From assembly GCA_963766605.1 (NCBI GenBank), contig CAVYAT010000001.1:372001-436000 (forward strand): a stretch of 64,000 nucleotides of DNA, in the 5' to 3' direction. The notes beneath the pieces were generated by a model that was not told the origin of the DNA, searched no databases, and was given only the letters and a program-made list of their open reading frames with translations. Origin of the DNA: AC-49 sp963766605. Its GTDB lineage: Bacteria > Actinomycetota > Thermoleophilia > Solirubrobacterales > Solirubrobacteraceae. How positions within the stretch are numbered: the stretch's first letter is position 1; every line of letters starts with the position of its first letter. Position numbers and translations under genes: made by a program. Shown here piece after piece: positions 16,471-25,926 of this stretch.

Positions 16471-17901
16471 GTGACCGTCAGCCACCGCCGCGCCGCGGCC
16501 GACGTCGCGATCCAGGTCGCCGGACGCCTGTTCAATCTCGGCCTCGGCGTCGCCGTCACGCTGATCATCGTCCGGCTCCTCGGCGACACCGTCTTCGGGC
16601 AGTGGTCGACGATCCTCGCCGTCGTCCAGATCGCCGCCTACGTCGCCGACTTCGGGCTCGAGCAGGTCGTCGTGCGCCAGGCGGCGACCGATTCCGAACA
16701 CGAGGCCGAGTGGCTCGGGGCGCTCGTCGCGCTGCGCGTGGTCCTCGGCGTCCCGGTGTTCCTGGTCGCGCTCGTCGTGCTGGCGATCATCGCCACCGAC
16801 CACGAGATGCTCGTCGCGTCGACGATCGTGATCGCGATGTCGATCGTCGCAACGCCGATGTTCCTGCGCCCGGTGTTCCAGCTCCGTACGCGCAACGACG
16901 TCCCGGTCGCAGCGATGACCGTGCAATCGGTGCTGTGGACCGCCGGCGCGGCGGCGCTGTTCGCCGCCGGAGTCGGCGCCGACCTCGTCGCCGTGGCCGC
17001 GCTGTTCGCCGCGACGACGGTGATCGGGGCGCTCGTCGTGCTGATCGCGGGGCTGCGCATCATCCGCCCGCAGCTGCGCCACGTGCGGCCACAGATGCGC
17101 GAGGTGCTGCGCGTCGGCGTGCCGATCGGGATCGCCGGGCTGCTCGTGACCGCCTACGCAAAGATCGATCAGGTGCTGGTGTTCGTGATCGTCGGCGCCC
17201 GCGCGGCCGGGTTGTACGGTGCGGCCTATCGGTTCCTCGACCAGGCCCAGTTCCTGCCGACGTCGGTCATGACCACGCTGTTCCCGCTCATGGCCCGCGC
17301 CTACACGGCCGACCGCGAGCAGATGTATCGGCTGATCCAGGTCTCGATTGAGGTTCTGCTGATCGGCTCGCTTCCGGTGCTGGCGTTCATGATCGGCGCC
17401 GGCCCCGAGGTGATGTCGTTCATCTTCGGCGAGTCGTTCGCGCCGGCCGGCACCGCGCTGGCGATCCTGATGGGGTCGTTCGTCGTGATCAGCGTCGGCT
17501 ATGTCGCCGGTTCGCTGGTTCTGGTCGTCGACGAGCAGCGCCGGTTCCTGCGCTACGCCGTCGTCGGGCTGATCGTCAACCTCGCGCTGAACCTCACGCT
17601 TCTGCCGCGCTTTCACTACGTCGCCGCCGCGTGGGCGACGCTCATCACGGACATCATCGTGACCGGGCTGACCGTCGTGCTCGTGCGCCGGCGGCTGGCG
17701 TTCGTACCGCAGACCGGTCGGCTCATGCGCGCCCTCGCCGCCTCCGCGGTGATCGGCGTCGGCGTCGCACTGGCCCGCCACGACGTGGTGGTCTGGCTGC
17801 TGGCGATCATCGCCGCGCTGGTCTACGCGGGGCTGTGCCTGGCCTTCGGCGCCGTACGCCCGCGCCAGACCCTCGACCTCGTGCGCAGCGCGCGTGCCTG
17901 A
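16471..17901 (+). CDS. Polysaccharide flippase, Wzx type (MOP superfamily)
   Basis: 476 residues, with about fourteen hydrophobic segments spread over the whole length, starting AADVAIQVAGRLFNLGLGVA. The order and spacing of segments, the small hydrophilic loops and the absence of any soluble domain are typical of Wzx/MurJ-type exporters that turn undecaprenyl-linked repeat units to the outer leaflet. Charged residues inside membrane segments (for example LGDTVFGQW, KIDQVLVF) fit the family. It is the only flippase in the locus, which makes it the likely partner of the polymerase-like proteins. Its end overlaps the following glycosyltransferase by 8 bases. Confidence 0.9.
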   Translation: MTVSHRRAAADVAIQVAGRLFNLGLGVAVTLIIVRLLGDTVFGQWSTILAVVQIAAYVADFGLEQVVVRQAATDSEHEAEWLGALVALRVVLGVPVFLVALVVLAIIATDHEMLVASTIVIAMSIVATPMFLRPVFQLRTRNDVPVAAMTVQSVLWTAGAAALFAAGVGADLVAVAALFAATTVIGALVVLIAGLRIIRPQLRHVRPQMREVLRVGVPIGIAGLLVTAYAKIDQVLVFVIVGARAAGLYGAAYRFLDQAQFLPTSVMTTLFPLMARAYTADREQMYRLIQVSIEVLLIGSLPVLAFMIGAGPEVMSFIFGESFAPAGTALAILMGSFVVISVGYVAGSLVLVVDEQRRFLRYAVVGLIVNLALNLTLLPRFHYVAAAWATLITDIIVTGLTVVLVRRRLAFVPQTGRLMRALAASAVIGVGVALARHDVVVWLLAIIAALVYAGLCLAFGAVRPRQTLDLVRSARA

Positions 17902-18742
17902 CGGCGTCAGCCTCGTCCTGCCGACCCGTGACCGCGCCGCGGCGCTGCGCGTCGTGCTGCCCGAGCTGCTGGCAGTGCGCGGCGTCGACGAGGTCGTGGT
18001 CGTCGACGACGGGTCGGCCGACGACACCGTCGCGTTCGTCCGCGACTGCGGCGATCCGCGCGTGCGCGTCGTCGAGCACGGGCGACCGCGGGGTGTCGCC
18101 GCCGCGCGCAACACGGGCATGGCGCAGTCGCGCGGCGCGTGGATCCTGTGGGGCGAGGACGACGTGCTGTTCCCACCCGAGTACGCGGAGGTGCTGCTCG
18201 AGGTCGCCGCGCGGGAGGATGCGCAGGTCGTCGGTGCCCCGTGGTTGCACGTCGAGGACCCGAGCACGGGCCGGGCGGCGTGGGAGGCGGCGCGCGCGCA
18301 GGCGGCGGCGCGCCAAGGCGGGCTCGACGCGGTCGGCGCGGTGCCCGCTTCAACCGTCGCGACGCCGTTCATGCCGGCTCTGGCGCTGGTCAGCCGCCGC
18401 GTGTTCGAGGCGGGGCTGCGCTACGACAGCGGATACGGCGGCAACGCGTTTCGCGAGGAGACGGCGTTCTTCGTCGAGGCGGCGCGCCACGGCTTCCGCG
18501 TCGTGCTCACGCCCGAGACCTACAGCGTCCAGGCGGGCCGCTGGAGCGGCGGCCATCGTCGTTCTCGCCTCAGCTACGAGTACTGGGCGATCCGCAACAC
18601 GGCCCGCTTCCTGCGCCGCCACGGGCGCTGGCTGGCCGCGCGGGGCTACATCGACGGCCCGGGACGGGAGCTCGCGCGCTTCACCGCCGGGCGCGTGCGG
18701 ACCGTCGCCGGCGGGCAGATCCGGCGCCTGCGCGGCCGATGA
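17894..18742 (+). CDS. GT-A glycosyltransferase, family 2
   Basis: 282 residues from GTG 17894. The GT2 fold is clear: SLVLPTRDRAAALRVVLPEL, then VVVDDGSADDT as the nucleotide-binding strand, AARNTGMAQSRGAWI, and the acidic metal-binding region GEDDVLFPPEY (a DD variant of DXD). The family inverts configuration and uses NDP-sugars in the cytoplasm. No TM segment. Overlaps at both ends with flippase and GT4 genes indicate one operon. Confidence 0.92.
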   Translation: MPDGVSLVLPTRDRAAALRVVLPELLAVRGVDEVVVVDDGSADDTVAFVRDCGDPRVRVVEHGRPRGVAAARNTGMAQSRGAWILWGEDDVLFPPEYAEVLLEVAAREDAQVVGAPWLHVEDPSTGRAAWEAARAQAAARQGGLDAVGAVPASTVATPFMPALALVSRRVFEAGLRYDSGYGGNAFREETAFFVEAARHGFRVVLTPETYSVQAGRWSGGHRRSRLSYEYWAIRNTARFLRRHGRWLAARGYIDGPGRELARFTAGRVRTVAGGQIRRLRGR

Positions 18743-19773
18743 CCCACGTCGCCGCGCTGCTGTCGCCCGACCCCGACTCGCGCAGCGGCGGCGTCGAGCG
18801 CTTCTGCGCGCTCGTCGCCGGCCTGCTCGAGGAGCGCGGCTGGCGCGCGGAGATCGTCGGCCCGGACGGCGACCCGTCGCGCTGGGCCTATCGGCTGGGT
18901 GGGGGCTCGCTGGCCCAGTCGCGCTCCGCGGGCGCCGCCGCCGCGGCGGTCGATCCAGAGCTTGTCGTCGGCAACGGGTTCCTCGGAGCGTTCGCCCCGC
19001 GCGTGCCGCGAATCCAGGTCTTCCACGGAACGCTGGCCGGCTACACGCGCAGCGCGACCGGGATGTCGCGGCGCGAGCGTGCGCGGCGCACGCTCGGCGG
19101 CGGTGCGGCCGAGGCGCTGGCCGCGCGCGGCGCGACGACCGTCGCCGTCTCCGACCACGTGGCCGGCGAGCTGCGGCGCTTCTACCGCGTCGGTGCCGAT
19201 GCGGTGATCCCCAACGGCGTCGACACCGCCCTGTTCGCCCTTCGCGACCGCGCCGAGGCCCGCGGGCGGCTCGGACTGGACGGCGGCGAGCGGATCGCGC
19301 TCTACGTCGGGCGCCTGGAGCCCGGCAAGGGCGACGGGCAGCTCTCGGCCGCCTGCGCGGCGGCCGGCTGGACGCTGGCCGTCGCCGGCCCCGGCGCGCC
19401 GGCCGGCGCGCGCCACCTCGGCGTCCTCGACCACGAGCAGCTCGCCTGGGCCTACGCGGCCGCCGACGGCGTCCTGTTCCCCAGCCGCTACGAAGGCTGC
19501 TCGTACGTCGTCCTCGAGGCGCTGGCCGTCGGCGTGCCGGTGTTCACCACGCACACCGGCTGGATCCCGACGCTGCTCACCGCTGTCCCCGGCTACCGCG
19601 CGCTGCTCGCCCCACCCGGCGACACCGACGCGTTCACACGGCTGCTGACGGGCTGGCCGTCCGGGGGCCAGGCCGACGCCGTCGCGACGGCGTCGGCGTT
19701 CGTGCGGGAGCACAACTCGCTGGCGGCCTGGAGCACGGCCTGGAACGCGCTGCTCGACCGCGTCGCCCGTTAG
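18739..19773 (+). CDS. GT-B glycosyltransferase, family 4 type
   Basis: 344 residues from ATG 18739 (ATGA overlap with the previous stop). The N-terminal domain begins VAALLSPDPDSRSGGVERFC, where SGGVERF is the acceptor-loop motif seen in many GT4 enzymes. The donor domain has ALYVGRLEPGKGDGQL and FPSRYEGCSYVVLEALAVGV with the two spaced glutamates. It is somewhat short for GT4 but intact. It is the last gene of the rightward operon; a 20-base gap separates it from the convergent polymerase gene. Confidence 0.9.
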   Translation: MTHVAALLSPDPDSRSGGVERFCALVAGLLEERGWRAEIVGPDGDPSRWAYRLGGGSLAQSRSAGAAAAAVDPELVVGNGFLGAFAPRVPRIQVFHGTLAGYTRSATGMSRRERARRTLGGGAAEALAARGATTVAVSDHVAGELRRFYRVGADAVIPNGVDTALFALRDRAEARGRLGLDGGERIALYVGRLEPGKGDGQLSAACAAAGWTLAVAGPGAPAGARHLGVLDHEQLAWAYAAADGVLFPSRYEGCSYVVLEALAVGVPVFTTHTGWIPTLLTAVPGYRALLAPPGDTDAFTRLLTGWPSGGQADAVATASAFVREHNSLAAWSTAWNALLDRVAR

Positions 19774-19793
19774 CGAGCAAGCGCCAGCGAACC

Positions 19794-21173
19794 CTATGTC
19801 CGAACCGCCGCCCCCGGCCCGGCGAACTCGTGCCACGCCCCGTAGATCAGCGCGATGAACAGGACCAGGAACGCGATCTCGTCGAACAGGTAGTCGAACA
19901 TGCCCTGGGCCAGGAAGCCGGCCATCGCGCCGGCGAACGCCGCACCGCGGGTCGACCCGGTTCGTCGCGCGAACGCACGTGCGGCCAGGGCGAACGGGCT
20001 CAGCGCGAGGATCAGGAAGCCGATCCCGCCGAGCCACCCGGCGTCGACGGCCATCTGCTCCGGGAGCCGATGGGTGTGGAAGAAGCCCTGCTGGATGAAG
20101 CGGTTGTGGATGTGGACGAGCGCGTAATCACGGAAGTTGTTGTAGCCCAGGCCCTGCGGGTACTTGCGCACGACGACCAGGCCCGCCTTCTGCAGCGCCG
20201 AACGCTGCAGGTCCTCCGTCGCCGCGCTCTGCGGCTGTTCGAAGCGCTGGACGAACTGGTTGCGGGTGCTACTCGGCGTGGCGAGGATCGCTGCGAGCCC
20301 GAACACCGCCAGCACGGTCAGCATCCGCGCCAGCAGCGGCCCGCGGCGCAGTGACAGCACGACCAGCACCAGCCAGCCGGCGCCGAGCGACAGCAGCGCG
20401 CCGCGAGACAGCGAGATCGCGACGCCGAGCAGGATGAACAGCAGGATCCCCGCGTATGCCGTCGCGCGCCCGAGCTGGCGCGTCGACCAGCAGTGCACGA
20501 GCTCGCCGGTCGCCAGCAGCGCGCTCATCGCCACGTAGCCACCGTAGTTGGTGTAGAAGTCGAAGAACGAGTCGACCTTGTCGGCGAAGAACGGCGGGCC
20601 GACGAGCGCGTCGACTCCGGCCTTCTGCATCAGTCCGCCGAGGGTGACGACGACCGCGGCGCCGCACCAGATGTCGATCAGCTTGCGCCCCGCGTCGGGA
20701 CGGTCGCGCAGCAGCGAGAACGCGGCCCACAGGGCGATCAGCGCTCCGGTCCAGCGGATTGCGCCCCACAGCGCCTGGGTCGGGTCGACCGCGCCGATCG
20801 CGCTGATCAGCGACCCGAGGATGATCATGCCCCCACCGAGCCCCGCCCAGGTCGGCACGCGCGCGGCTCGGATCTGCCAGACGAGCACCACACTCAGACC
20901 GACGACGAGCACCTCGTCGGTCCCGGTCTGCGTGCCGCCGACCGTGAAGTGGAACTCGAACGCGACGAGCGCCAGCAGCATCCCCAGTGCGAACGTCGGG
21001 TTGAGCACCGCGACGGCGATCGCACCCATCGCGATCAGGACGAGGATCGCCTTGAGCTGGTTGTCCGGGTTTCCGAGCTTGGCGATCGCCAGGCCGGCGA
21101 TGACCGCCAGCGCCAGCGCGGCGGCCAGCTCCAGCATCTTCCGGCCCCGCTCGTTCGCGATCAGGCGCTGCAC
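19794..21173 (-). CDS. O-antigen ligase/polymerase-like membrane protein (second)
   Basis: 459 residues with about eleven hydrophobic segments from residue 15 to the end. The large periplasmic loop carries KYPQGLGYNNFRDYAL and FFHTHRLPEQMAVDAGWLGG, matching the Wzy_C pattern 'P..G.G...f......HN..l...ae.G..G'. No TPR tail, unlike the protein starting at 2507. Two such proteins in one locus suggest one polymerase and one ligase, or two polymers. Start GTG 21173 lies 11 bases after the BY-kinase stop on the same strand, so co-transcription with Wzz/BY-kinase is likely. Confidence 0.85.
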   Translation of the reverse strand: MQRLIANERGRKMLELAAALALAVIAGLAIAKLGNPDNQLKAILVLIAMGAIAVAVLNPTFALGMLLALVAFEFHFTVGGTQTGTDEVLVVGLSVVLVWQIRAARVPTWAGLGGGMIILGSLISAIGAVDPTQALWGAIRWTGALIALWAAFSLLRDRPDAGRKLIDIWCGAAVVVTLGGLMQKAGVDALVGPPFFADKVDSFFDFYTNYGGYVAMSALLATGELVHCWSTRQLGRATAYAGILLFILLGVAISLSRGALLSLGAGWLVLVVLSLRRGPLLARMLTVLAVFGLAAILATPSSTRNQFVQRFEQPQSAATEDLQRSALQKAGLVVVRKYPQGLGYNNFRDYALVHIHNRFIQQGFFHTHRLPEQMAVDAGWLGGIGFLILALSPFALAARAFARRTGSTRGAAFAGAMAGFLAQGMFDYLFDEIAFLVLFIALIYGAWHEFAGPGAAVRT

Positions 21174-21184
21174 GCGGACGCCGA

Positions 21185-22726
21185 TCAGTTGAGACGTGAC
21201 GCCGTCACCTCAGGCTGACCGGGGTCCGGCTCGTCCTCGGTCGTGCCGTAGTAGTCGTAGCGCTCGGTGTGGTCACGCAGTCCATTGACGACGAGCCCGA
21301 TGCGCCGCAGGCGCCGGCGGTCGAGGATCGCGCGCGCGCCGCGGGCCGCGTCGCGGGTCGTGTGGTAGGCGCGGCCGACGATCAGGCACGCGTCGACCTG
21401 CGGGTTGTCGAGCAGCACGTGCGAATCGGCGACCGGCATCAGCGGCGGGCAGTCGAGGACGACGAGGTCGGCCATGTCCGCCAGATCGCCGAGTACCGCG
21501 GTCATTTCGGAGCTGTGGAACAGCTCGGCCGCGTTGGGCGGCGTCGGGCCGCTGGGCAGCACGGTCAGCGCGCGCAGGCCGTGCAGCACCGGGCGTACGA
21601 GCTCCGCGACCGGAACACCGCCGATCAGCGCCGTCGTCAGGCCGCGCGGGTCGTCGCCGAGGTCGAAGGACTCGTGGAACGTCGGGCGCCGCAGGTCGCA
21701 CTCCACGAGCACGACGCGCTGCCCGGCGAGCGCCGCCGCCCGCGCGAGCCCTGACGACACCGTCGACTTGCCCTCGCCCGGTATCGCGCTCGTGACCATC
21801 ACGACGCGGATGTCCTGCGATGCCGACATGAACGCCAGCCCGGTGCGCAGGATCCGGAACGGCTCGAGCGCCGCCTGGCGATCGCGTGCGCTGGCCGGCG
21901 CCTTGGTGCGCTCGGGCAGCGTGGTCAGTGCCTGGTGGCCGTAGAGCTCCTCGAAGTCGTCGACGCTCTTGAGGCGCCGGTCGAAGACGTTGAGCAGGAA
22001 CGCCAGCGCGATGCCGAGCAGCAGGCCCAGCGCACCGGCGATCACCGCATCGCGCTTTGGCTTGGGCGAGCTCGGCGTCGTCGGAACGGTCGCCGCCTGA
22101 ACGAAGCTCGCGTCGCTCGTCGCCGCCGCCTCGGCGAGCACGAGCTTCGCCATCGCCTGGACCAGCCCCTCCCGCTGCGGGTTGGTCGGCGCCATCGCGT
22201 TGAGCTTGGCCTGGATCGTCGTCTCGGCCTGCTTGGCCTGGGCGATGGCGTTGCCGCGCGAGTAGGCGACGAACGCGCGTGCCCACTGGTTGGCGATCTT
22301 CGCCGCCAGCGCCGGGTCGGAGTTGGTGACGTTGATATCGACGACGTTGGCGTCCGACTCGCCGACGGCCGACACGGAGCCGACGTCGACGGGGGTCAGG
22401 TGGAGCTCCGTCCGGACGCGGTTGGCGACCGTCGACGTCGTGACCAGCAGGATGTTCGTCGCCTTCGTGGCCTCGGGGTCGGAGTCCGGCTGCTGGGCGA
22501 CCCCTCCGACCTGCTGGGCGAGCGTGTTGGGAGCGAACAGCAGCTTCGAGGTCGCCGTGTACTCCTTGGGGCGGGTCGACGAGTACGCGCCCGCGACGAC
22601 CGCCGCGACGATCGTCGTGCCGACGATGATGACCCAGCGCTCGCGCAGGATCCGCAGCGTGCGTACGAGGCCGGGCTGCTCATGGGCAGCATCATCGGCG
22701 TGGCGATCCACGTCCATCCGTTCCAT
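21185..22726 (-). CDS. Wzz chain-length determinant fused to BY-kinase (tyrosine autokinase)
   Basis: 513 residues from ATG 22726. The N-terminal Wzz part has a first TM (WVIIVGTTIVAAVVAGAYSS), an extracellular helical region and a second TM (AVIAGALGLLLGIALAFLLN). The cytoplasmic kinase domain shows Walker A (IPGEGKST), Walker A' (VLVECDLRRP) and Walker B (LVVLDCPPLMPVAD). The C terminus carries a short tyrosine cluster, RYDYYG, the usual autophosphorylation tail. This sets chain length in Wzx/Wzy systems and responds to phosphatase. A CpsB-type phosphatase is encoded about 5 kb away at 27016-27804, completing the pair. Confidence 0.93.
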   Translation of the reverse strand: MERMDVDRHADDAAHEQPGLVRTLRILRERWVIIVGTTIVAAVVAGAYSSTRPKEYTATSKLLFAPNTLAQQVGGVAQQPDSDPEATKATNILLVTTSTVANRVRTELHLTPVDVGSVSAVGESDANVVDINVTNSDPALAAKIANQWARAFVAYSRGNAIAQAKQAETTIQAKLNAMAPTNPQREGLVQAMAKLVLAEAAATSDASFVQAATVPTTPSSPKPKRDAVIAGALGLLLGIALAFLLNVFDRRLKSVDDFEELYGHQALTTLPERTKAPASARDRQAALEPFRILRTGLAFMSASQDIRVVMVTSAIPGEGKSTVSSGLARAAALAGQRVVLVECDLRRPTFHESFDLGDDPRGLTTALIGGVPVAELVRPVLHGLRALTVLPSGPTPPNAAELFHSSEMTAVLGDLADMADLVVLDCPPLMPVADSHVLLDNPQVDACLIVGRAYHTTRDAARGARAILDRRRLRRIGLVVNGLRDHTERYDYYGTTEDEPDPGQPEVTASRLN

Positions 22727-22743
22727 AGTAGATGCCTGGACGG

Positions 22744-23958
22744 TCAATCGGACCCGCTTGACGCGAGCGCGGCGACGGCGTCGCCGATCTCGGCCAGGCG
22801 GGTGTCCCACGAGTGCGCGGCCGCGGCGTGCGAGCGCGCCGCCCGGGCCGTGTCGTCGTCATCGGCCAGGGCGCGGTCGAGCGCCTGCGCAGTCGCCTCC
22901 GCGTCGTCGGCGATCGCGATCTCGGGCACGTCGGCGATCGACGGCAGCGCCGTCGCGACGACCGGCAGCCCGGCCGCCAGGTACTCGTAGACCTTCATCG
23001 GAAAGATGCTGTCGGTCAGCGGCGTTCGGCGATACGGGATCAGCGCCGCCTGTGCTCCGCGCAGCACCTGTGGCAGCAGCGCGTAGGGCCGCGGACCGAG
23101 CAGGTGGATGTTGGGCTCGCGCGCCAGCGCGGCCGCGTCGGTCGAAGGGTCTCCGAGGCCGACCGGCCCCACGAGCGCGATCGAGAGGTTCGGCCGCGCG
23201 CGGGCGAGGCCCGACAGCAGGTCGAAGTCGAGCTTCTTGGCCGCGATCGCGCCCGTGAACACGATCCGCGGAGGGGGCAGCGCGGCGAGCGCCTCGTCGA
23301 CCGGGCCGTCGTTCAGCGCCGCCGCGAACGCCGCCGTGTCGGCGACGTTGGGCGCGTAGAGCACGTTGTCGTTGAGCTCGTTCATCCGCTGTGCCAGCGC
23401 CGGGGCGCTGGCCAGCACGAGGTCGGCGCGGGCCGCGAAGCGCGCCTCGGCGGCACGGAAGCTCTGGGTGTCGATCCCCTCCTGGGCCGCGATGTCGTCG
23501 ACGCAGTGGTAGACGACGAGCTCTGGCGCCAGCGCGTCCAGCAGCAGCTCGGCCTGCGGCACGTACGCCCACAGGATCGGTGGCCGCGTGGCGCCTGGGA
23601 AGGCCGTGCGCGCGGCGCGGCGCACGAGGGCCGGGAGCAGTCGCGCGTTGACGGCGCGCGCCGCGGCGGAGCCGTGCAGCGGCACCACCAGCGGCGACAG
23701 GACGGAGATGACGTCGCCGTCCAGCGGGGTCACGACCCGCCGCGGACCGGCCAGCCCGCGGCGCAGACGGCGAGCGATGCGGCGCACGTCGCGGCCGGCC
23801 GTCAGCTGCGGGCGGCGCAGGCCGAGCGACTCGACGAACAGCACGCGGTTGGTCGCCGCCAGGCGCGCCATCAGGTGGTGCTGGTTCGTCCACAGCTCGT
23901 TGTCCCAGTCGTTGAACCCGACGCACACGATGTCGCGCCCGGTCAGGGCGACGGCCAC
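22744..23958 (-). CDS. GT-B glycosyltransferase, TuaH-like
   Basis: 404 residues from GTG 23958, one base after the previous stop. The start VCVGFNDWDNELWTNQHHLM resembles TuaH-like enzymes of teichuronic acid synthesis. The donor half shows IVFTGAIAAKKLDFDLL, LGPRPYALLPQVLRGAQAAL and VYEYLAAGLPVVAT, the last as the conserved E-containing loop. The family is cytoplasmic and substrates vary. It is second in the leftward set nucleotidyltransferase, GT, BY-kinase, polymerase. Confidence 0.88.
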   Translation of the reverse strand: MAVALTGRDIVCVGFNDWDNELWTNQHHLMARLAATNRVLFVESLGLRRPQLTAGRDVRRIARRLRRGLAGPRRVVTPLDGDVISVLSPLVVPLHGSAAARAVNARLLPALVRRAARTAFPGATRPPILWAYVPQAELLLDALAPELVVYHCVDDIAAQEGIDTQSFRAAEARFAARADLVLASAPALAQRMNELNDNVLYAPNVADTAAFAAALNDGPVDEALAALPPPRIVFTGAIAAKKLDFDLLSGLARARPNLSIALVGPVGLGDPSTDAAALAREPNIHLLGPRPYALLPQVLRGAQAALIPYRRTPLTDSIFPMKVYEYLAAGLPVVATALPSIADVPEIAIADDAEATAQALDRALADDDDTARAARSHAAAAHSWDTRLAEIGDAVAALASSGSD

Positions 23959-23959
23959 C

Positions 23960-24691
23960 TCAGGACTCCCCGGGCAGCAGGCGCTCGCGGAGCGTCTCGA
24001 AGTCCTCCTGGGCCTGCTCGTAGTCCTCGGTGCGGCCGATATCGAGCCAGAAGTCGGTGCTGCGCCAGCCGCGCACCGTCTCGCCCGCCGCGATCAGCTT
24101 GAGCACCAGGTCGGGGAAGTCCAGCCGCTCGCCGCGCGGGATGTGCTCCAACGCCCGCGGCGCGAAGCAGTAGACCCCCATCGAGACCTCGTACTTCAGC
24201 GTCGGTTTCTCGGAGTAGTCGGTGACGCGCTCGGCGTCGACCGTGTCGTCGAAGTGCAGGACGCCGAGCGAGATCGACACGTCGCGATGGTGCGTGGAGA
24301 TCGTCGCCGCCGCTCCGCTGCTGATGTGGTCGGCCATCAGCGTGCTGTAGTTCAGGTCGGTCAGCACATCGCCGTTCATGACGAGGATGTGGTCGTCGTG
24401 AAGCCCGTCGATCAGCGATAGCGCGCCGACCGTGCCCAGCGGCTCGTCCTCGCGGAAGTAGTCGATCGTCAGGCCGTGGCGCGAGCCGTCACCGAAGAAC
24501 GCCTCGATCAGCTCGGCGAGGTGGCCGGTCGCGATCGTGATCCGGCCGAAGCCGTGCGCGCGCAGCTGTGCGAGGACGATCTCGAGGATCGGTCGATCGC
24601 CGACCGGCATCAGCGGCTTCGGGATGACGGTCGTATACGGACGCAGGCGCGTTCCGAGACCGCCGGCGAGGATCACAACACGGGGCTGCAC
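23960..24691 (-). CDS. Sugar-1-phosphate nucleotidyltransferase
   Basis: 243 residues from GTG 24691, which has a GGAAG site 10 bases upstream; GTG 24724 would add 11 residues. The signature VVILAGGLGTRLRPYT followed by PKPLMPVGDRPI is the pyrophosphorylase loop. VMNGDVLTDLN carries the metal-binding Asp, and STHHRDVSISLG follows as in RmlA/ManC-type enzymes. It makes an NDP-sugar donor from sugar-1-phosphate and NTP. Lacking the C-terminal domain of ManC, it resembles short RmlA/RfbF-type enzymes. It heads the leftward operon, divergent from the next GT4 gene. Confidence 0.92.
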   Translation of the reverse strand: MQPRVVILAGGLGTRLRPYTTVIPKPLMPVGDRPILEIVLAQLRAHGFGRITIATGHLAELIEAFFGDGSRHGLTIDYFREDEPLGTVGALSLIDGLHDDHILVMNGDVLTDLNYSTLMADHISSGAAATISTHHRDVSISLGVLHFDDTVDAERVTDYSEKPTLKYEVSMGVYCFAPRALEHIPRGERLDFPDLVLKLIAAGETVRGWRSTDFWLDIGRTEDYEQAQEDFETLRERLLPGES

Positions 24692-24732
24692 GATTTGCAG
24701 TCTTCCATGCCGACCCAACGCCACGATGGATC

Positions 24733-24738
24733 TAAAGT
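24733..24738 (+). promoter_or_regulatory. Candidate -10 box (leaderless) for the 24748 glycosyltransferase
   Basis: TAAAGT stands 9 bases before ATG 24748, in the short divergent region between two operons. The opposite strand reads TTTAGAT at the same place, so the two promoters may overlap. Confidence 0.4.
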
Positions 24739-24747
24739 CCGCGCTCG

Positions 24748-25926
24748 ATGGCCGGTCACGCGAAGTCGCTGCTGATGGTCGAGGTCGGCGGCCGCGGCGG
24801 GGTCACCGACTACACCGCCGATCTCGTCGCGGCGCTGGCCGCGGACGGGTGGCGTGTGACGCTGGCCAGCGCGACCGACGCGACGTACGCCGAACGCGAC
24901 GGAGTGCACGTCGTGCGGATGTTCCGCTACTTCCGCCCCGGCTCGTCACGGGTCGTCGACGTGTTGCGTGCGCTGCGGCTCGGGCGCGTGCTCAACGGCC
25001 TGGCGACGCTTGCCGCGCTGCCGCGCCTGACCGTGCTCGCCCGCCGCGCCGACGTCGTGCACTCCCAGGGCGAGGAGTGGCCGCCGCTCGGCGTCGCGGC
25101 GCTGCTGGCCCTGACGCTGGCGCGTCGCCCGATCGTCTACACCGCGCACAACACGTTCCACCGCGGCGCCTCCTACGAGCGCACCCGCCACCTCATCTAC
25201 CGCCTGGCGACGCGGGTGATCGTGCACACGCGCGCCGACCTCGAGACGGTGCCGCCGGCGCTGCGCGCACGCGTCGTGCAGATCCCGATCGGGGAGTCGG
25301 GCGCGCTGGCCGCCAGCGCCGGTCCGCCGCCGCCGCGCACCCAGGCACGGGCCCAGCTCGGGCTCGCCGAAGACGCCACCGTCGTGCTGCTGTTCGGCCA
25401 GCTGCGCGCGGACAAGGGAATCGAGGACCTGCTCGACGCGCTGGCCGCGGTGCCCGCGGTCCACGGCCTGATCGCGGGGCCCGATGACGGCGTCATCGAC
25501 GGCATGGCGCCGCGGTTCGCCGCGCTGGGTGATCGCGTGACCGTCGACGAGGGCTTTCACCCGATGGGGCGCGTCGCCACCTACTTCGCCGCCGCCGATG
25601 CCGTCGCCCTCCCCTACCCGCGCGCCAGCGCCAGCGCCGTGCTGATGCTGGCCTACGGCTTCGCCCGCCCGGTGATCGCCTACCCGGTCGGCGGGCTGCC
25701 CGAGGCGGTCCTCGAGGGCGAGACGGGCTGGCTGTGCGAGCGCGCCGACGCGGCGTCGCTGGCCGACGCGCTGCGGACGGTCACGGCCGCCGGGCCGGCC
25801 GAGCGCGACCGGCGCGGGCGCGCCGGCCAGGCCTTCGCCAGCGAGCACTTCTCGTGGACGGCGATCGCGCAGCGGACGAGCGAGGTCTACGCGGCGATCC
25901 TGCGGGCCAGCGCCGCGACCGAGTAG
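24748..25926 (+). CDS. GT-B glycosyltransferase, family 4 type
   Basis: 392 residues. The N-terminal domain has VEVGGRGGVTDYTADLVAAL, the acceptor-side loop of GT4 enzymes. The C-terminal domain shows VVLLFGQLRADKGIEDLL and ALPYPRASASAVLMLAYGFA, then YPVGGLPEAV. The strict E-x7-E pair is replaced by an S/A-rich loop at PRASASAVL, as in some GT4 subgroups. Its 3' end overlaps the opposite-strand GT4 gene by 40 bases, so the two transcripts would be mutually antisense there. Confidence 0.88.
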   Translation: MAGHAKSLLMVEVGGRGGVTDYTADLVAALAADGWRVTLASATDATYAERDGVHVVRMFRYFRPGSSRVVDVLRALRLGRVLNGLATLAALPRLTVLARRADVVHSQGEEWPPLGVAALLALTLARRPIVYTAHNTFHRGASYERTRHLIYRLATRVIVHTRADLETVPPALRARVVQIPIGESGALAASAGPPPPRTQARAQLGLAEDATVVLLFGQLRADKGIEDLLDALAAVPAVHGLIAGPDDGVIDGMAPRFAALGDRVTVDEGFHPMGRVATYFAAADAVALPYPRASASAVLMLAYGFARPVIAYPVGGLPEAVLEGETGWLCERADAASLADALRTVTAAGPAERDRRGRAGQAFASEHFSWTAIAQRTSEVYAAILRASAATE

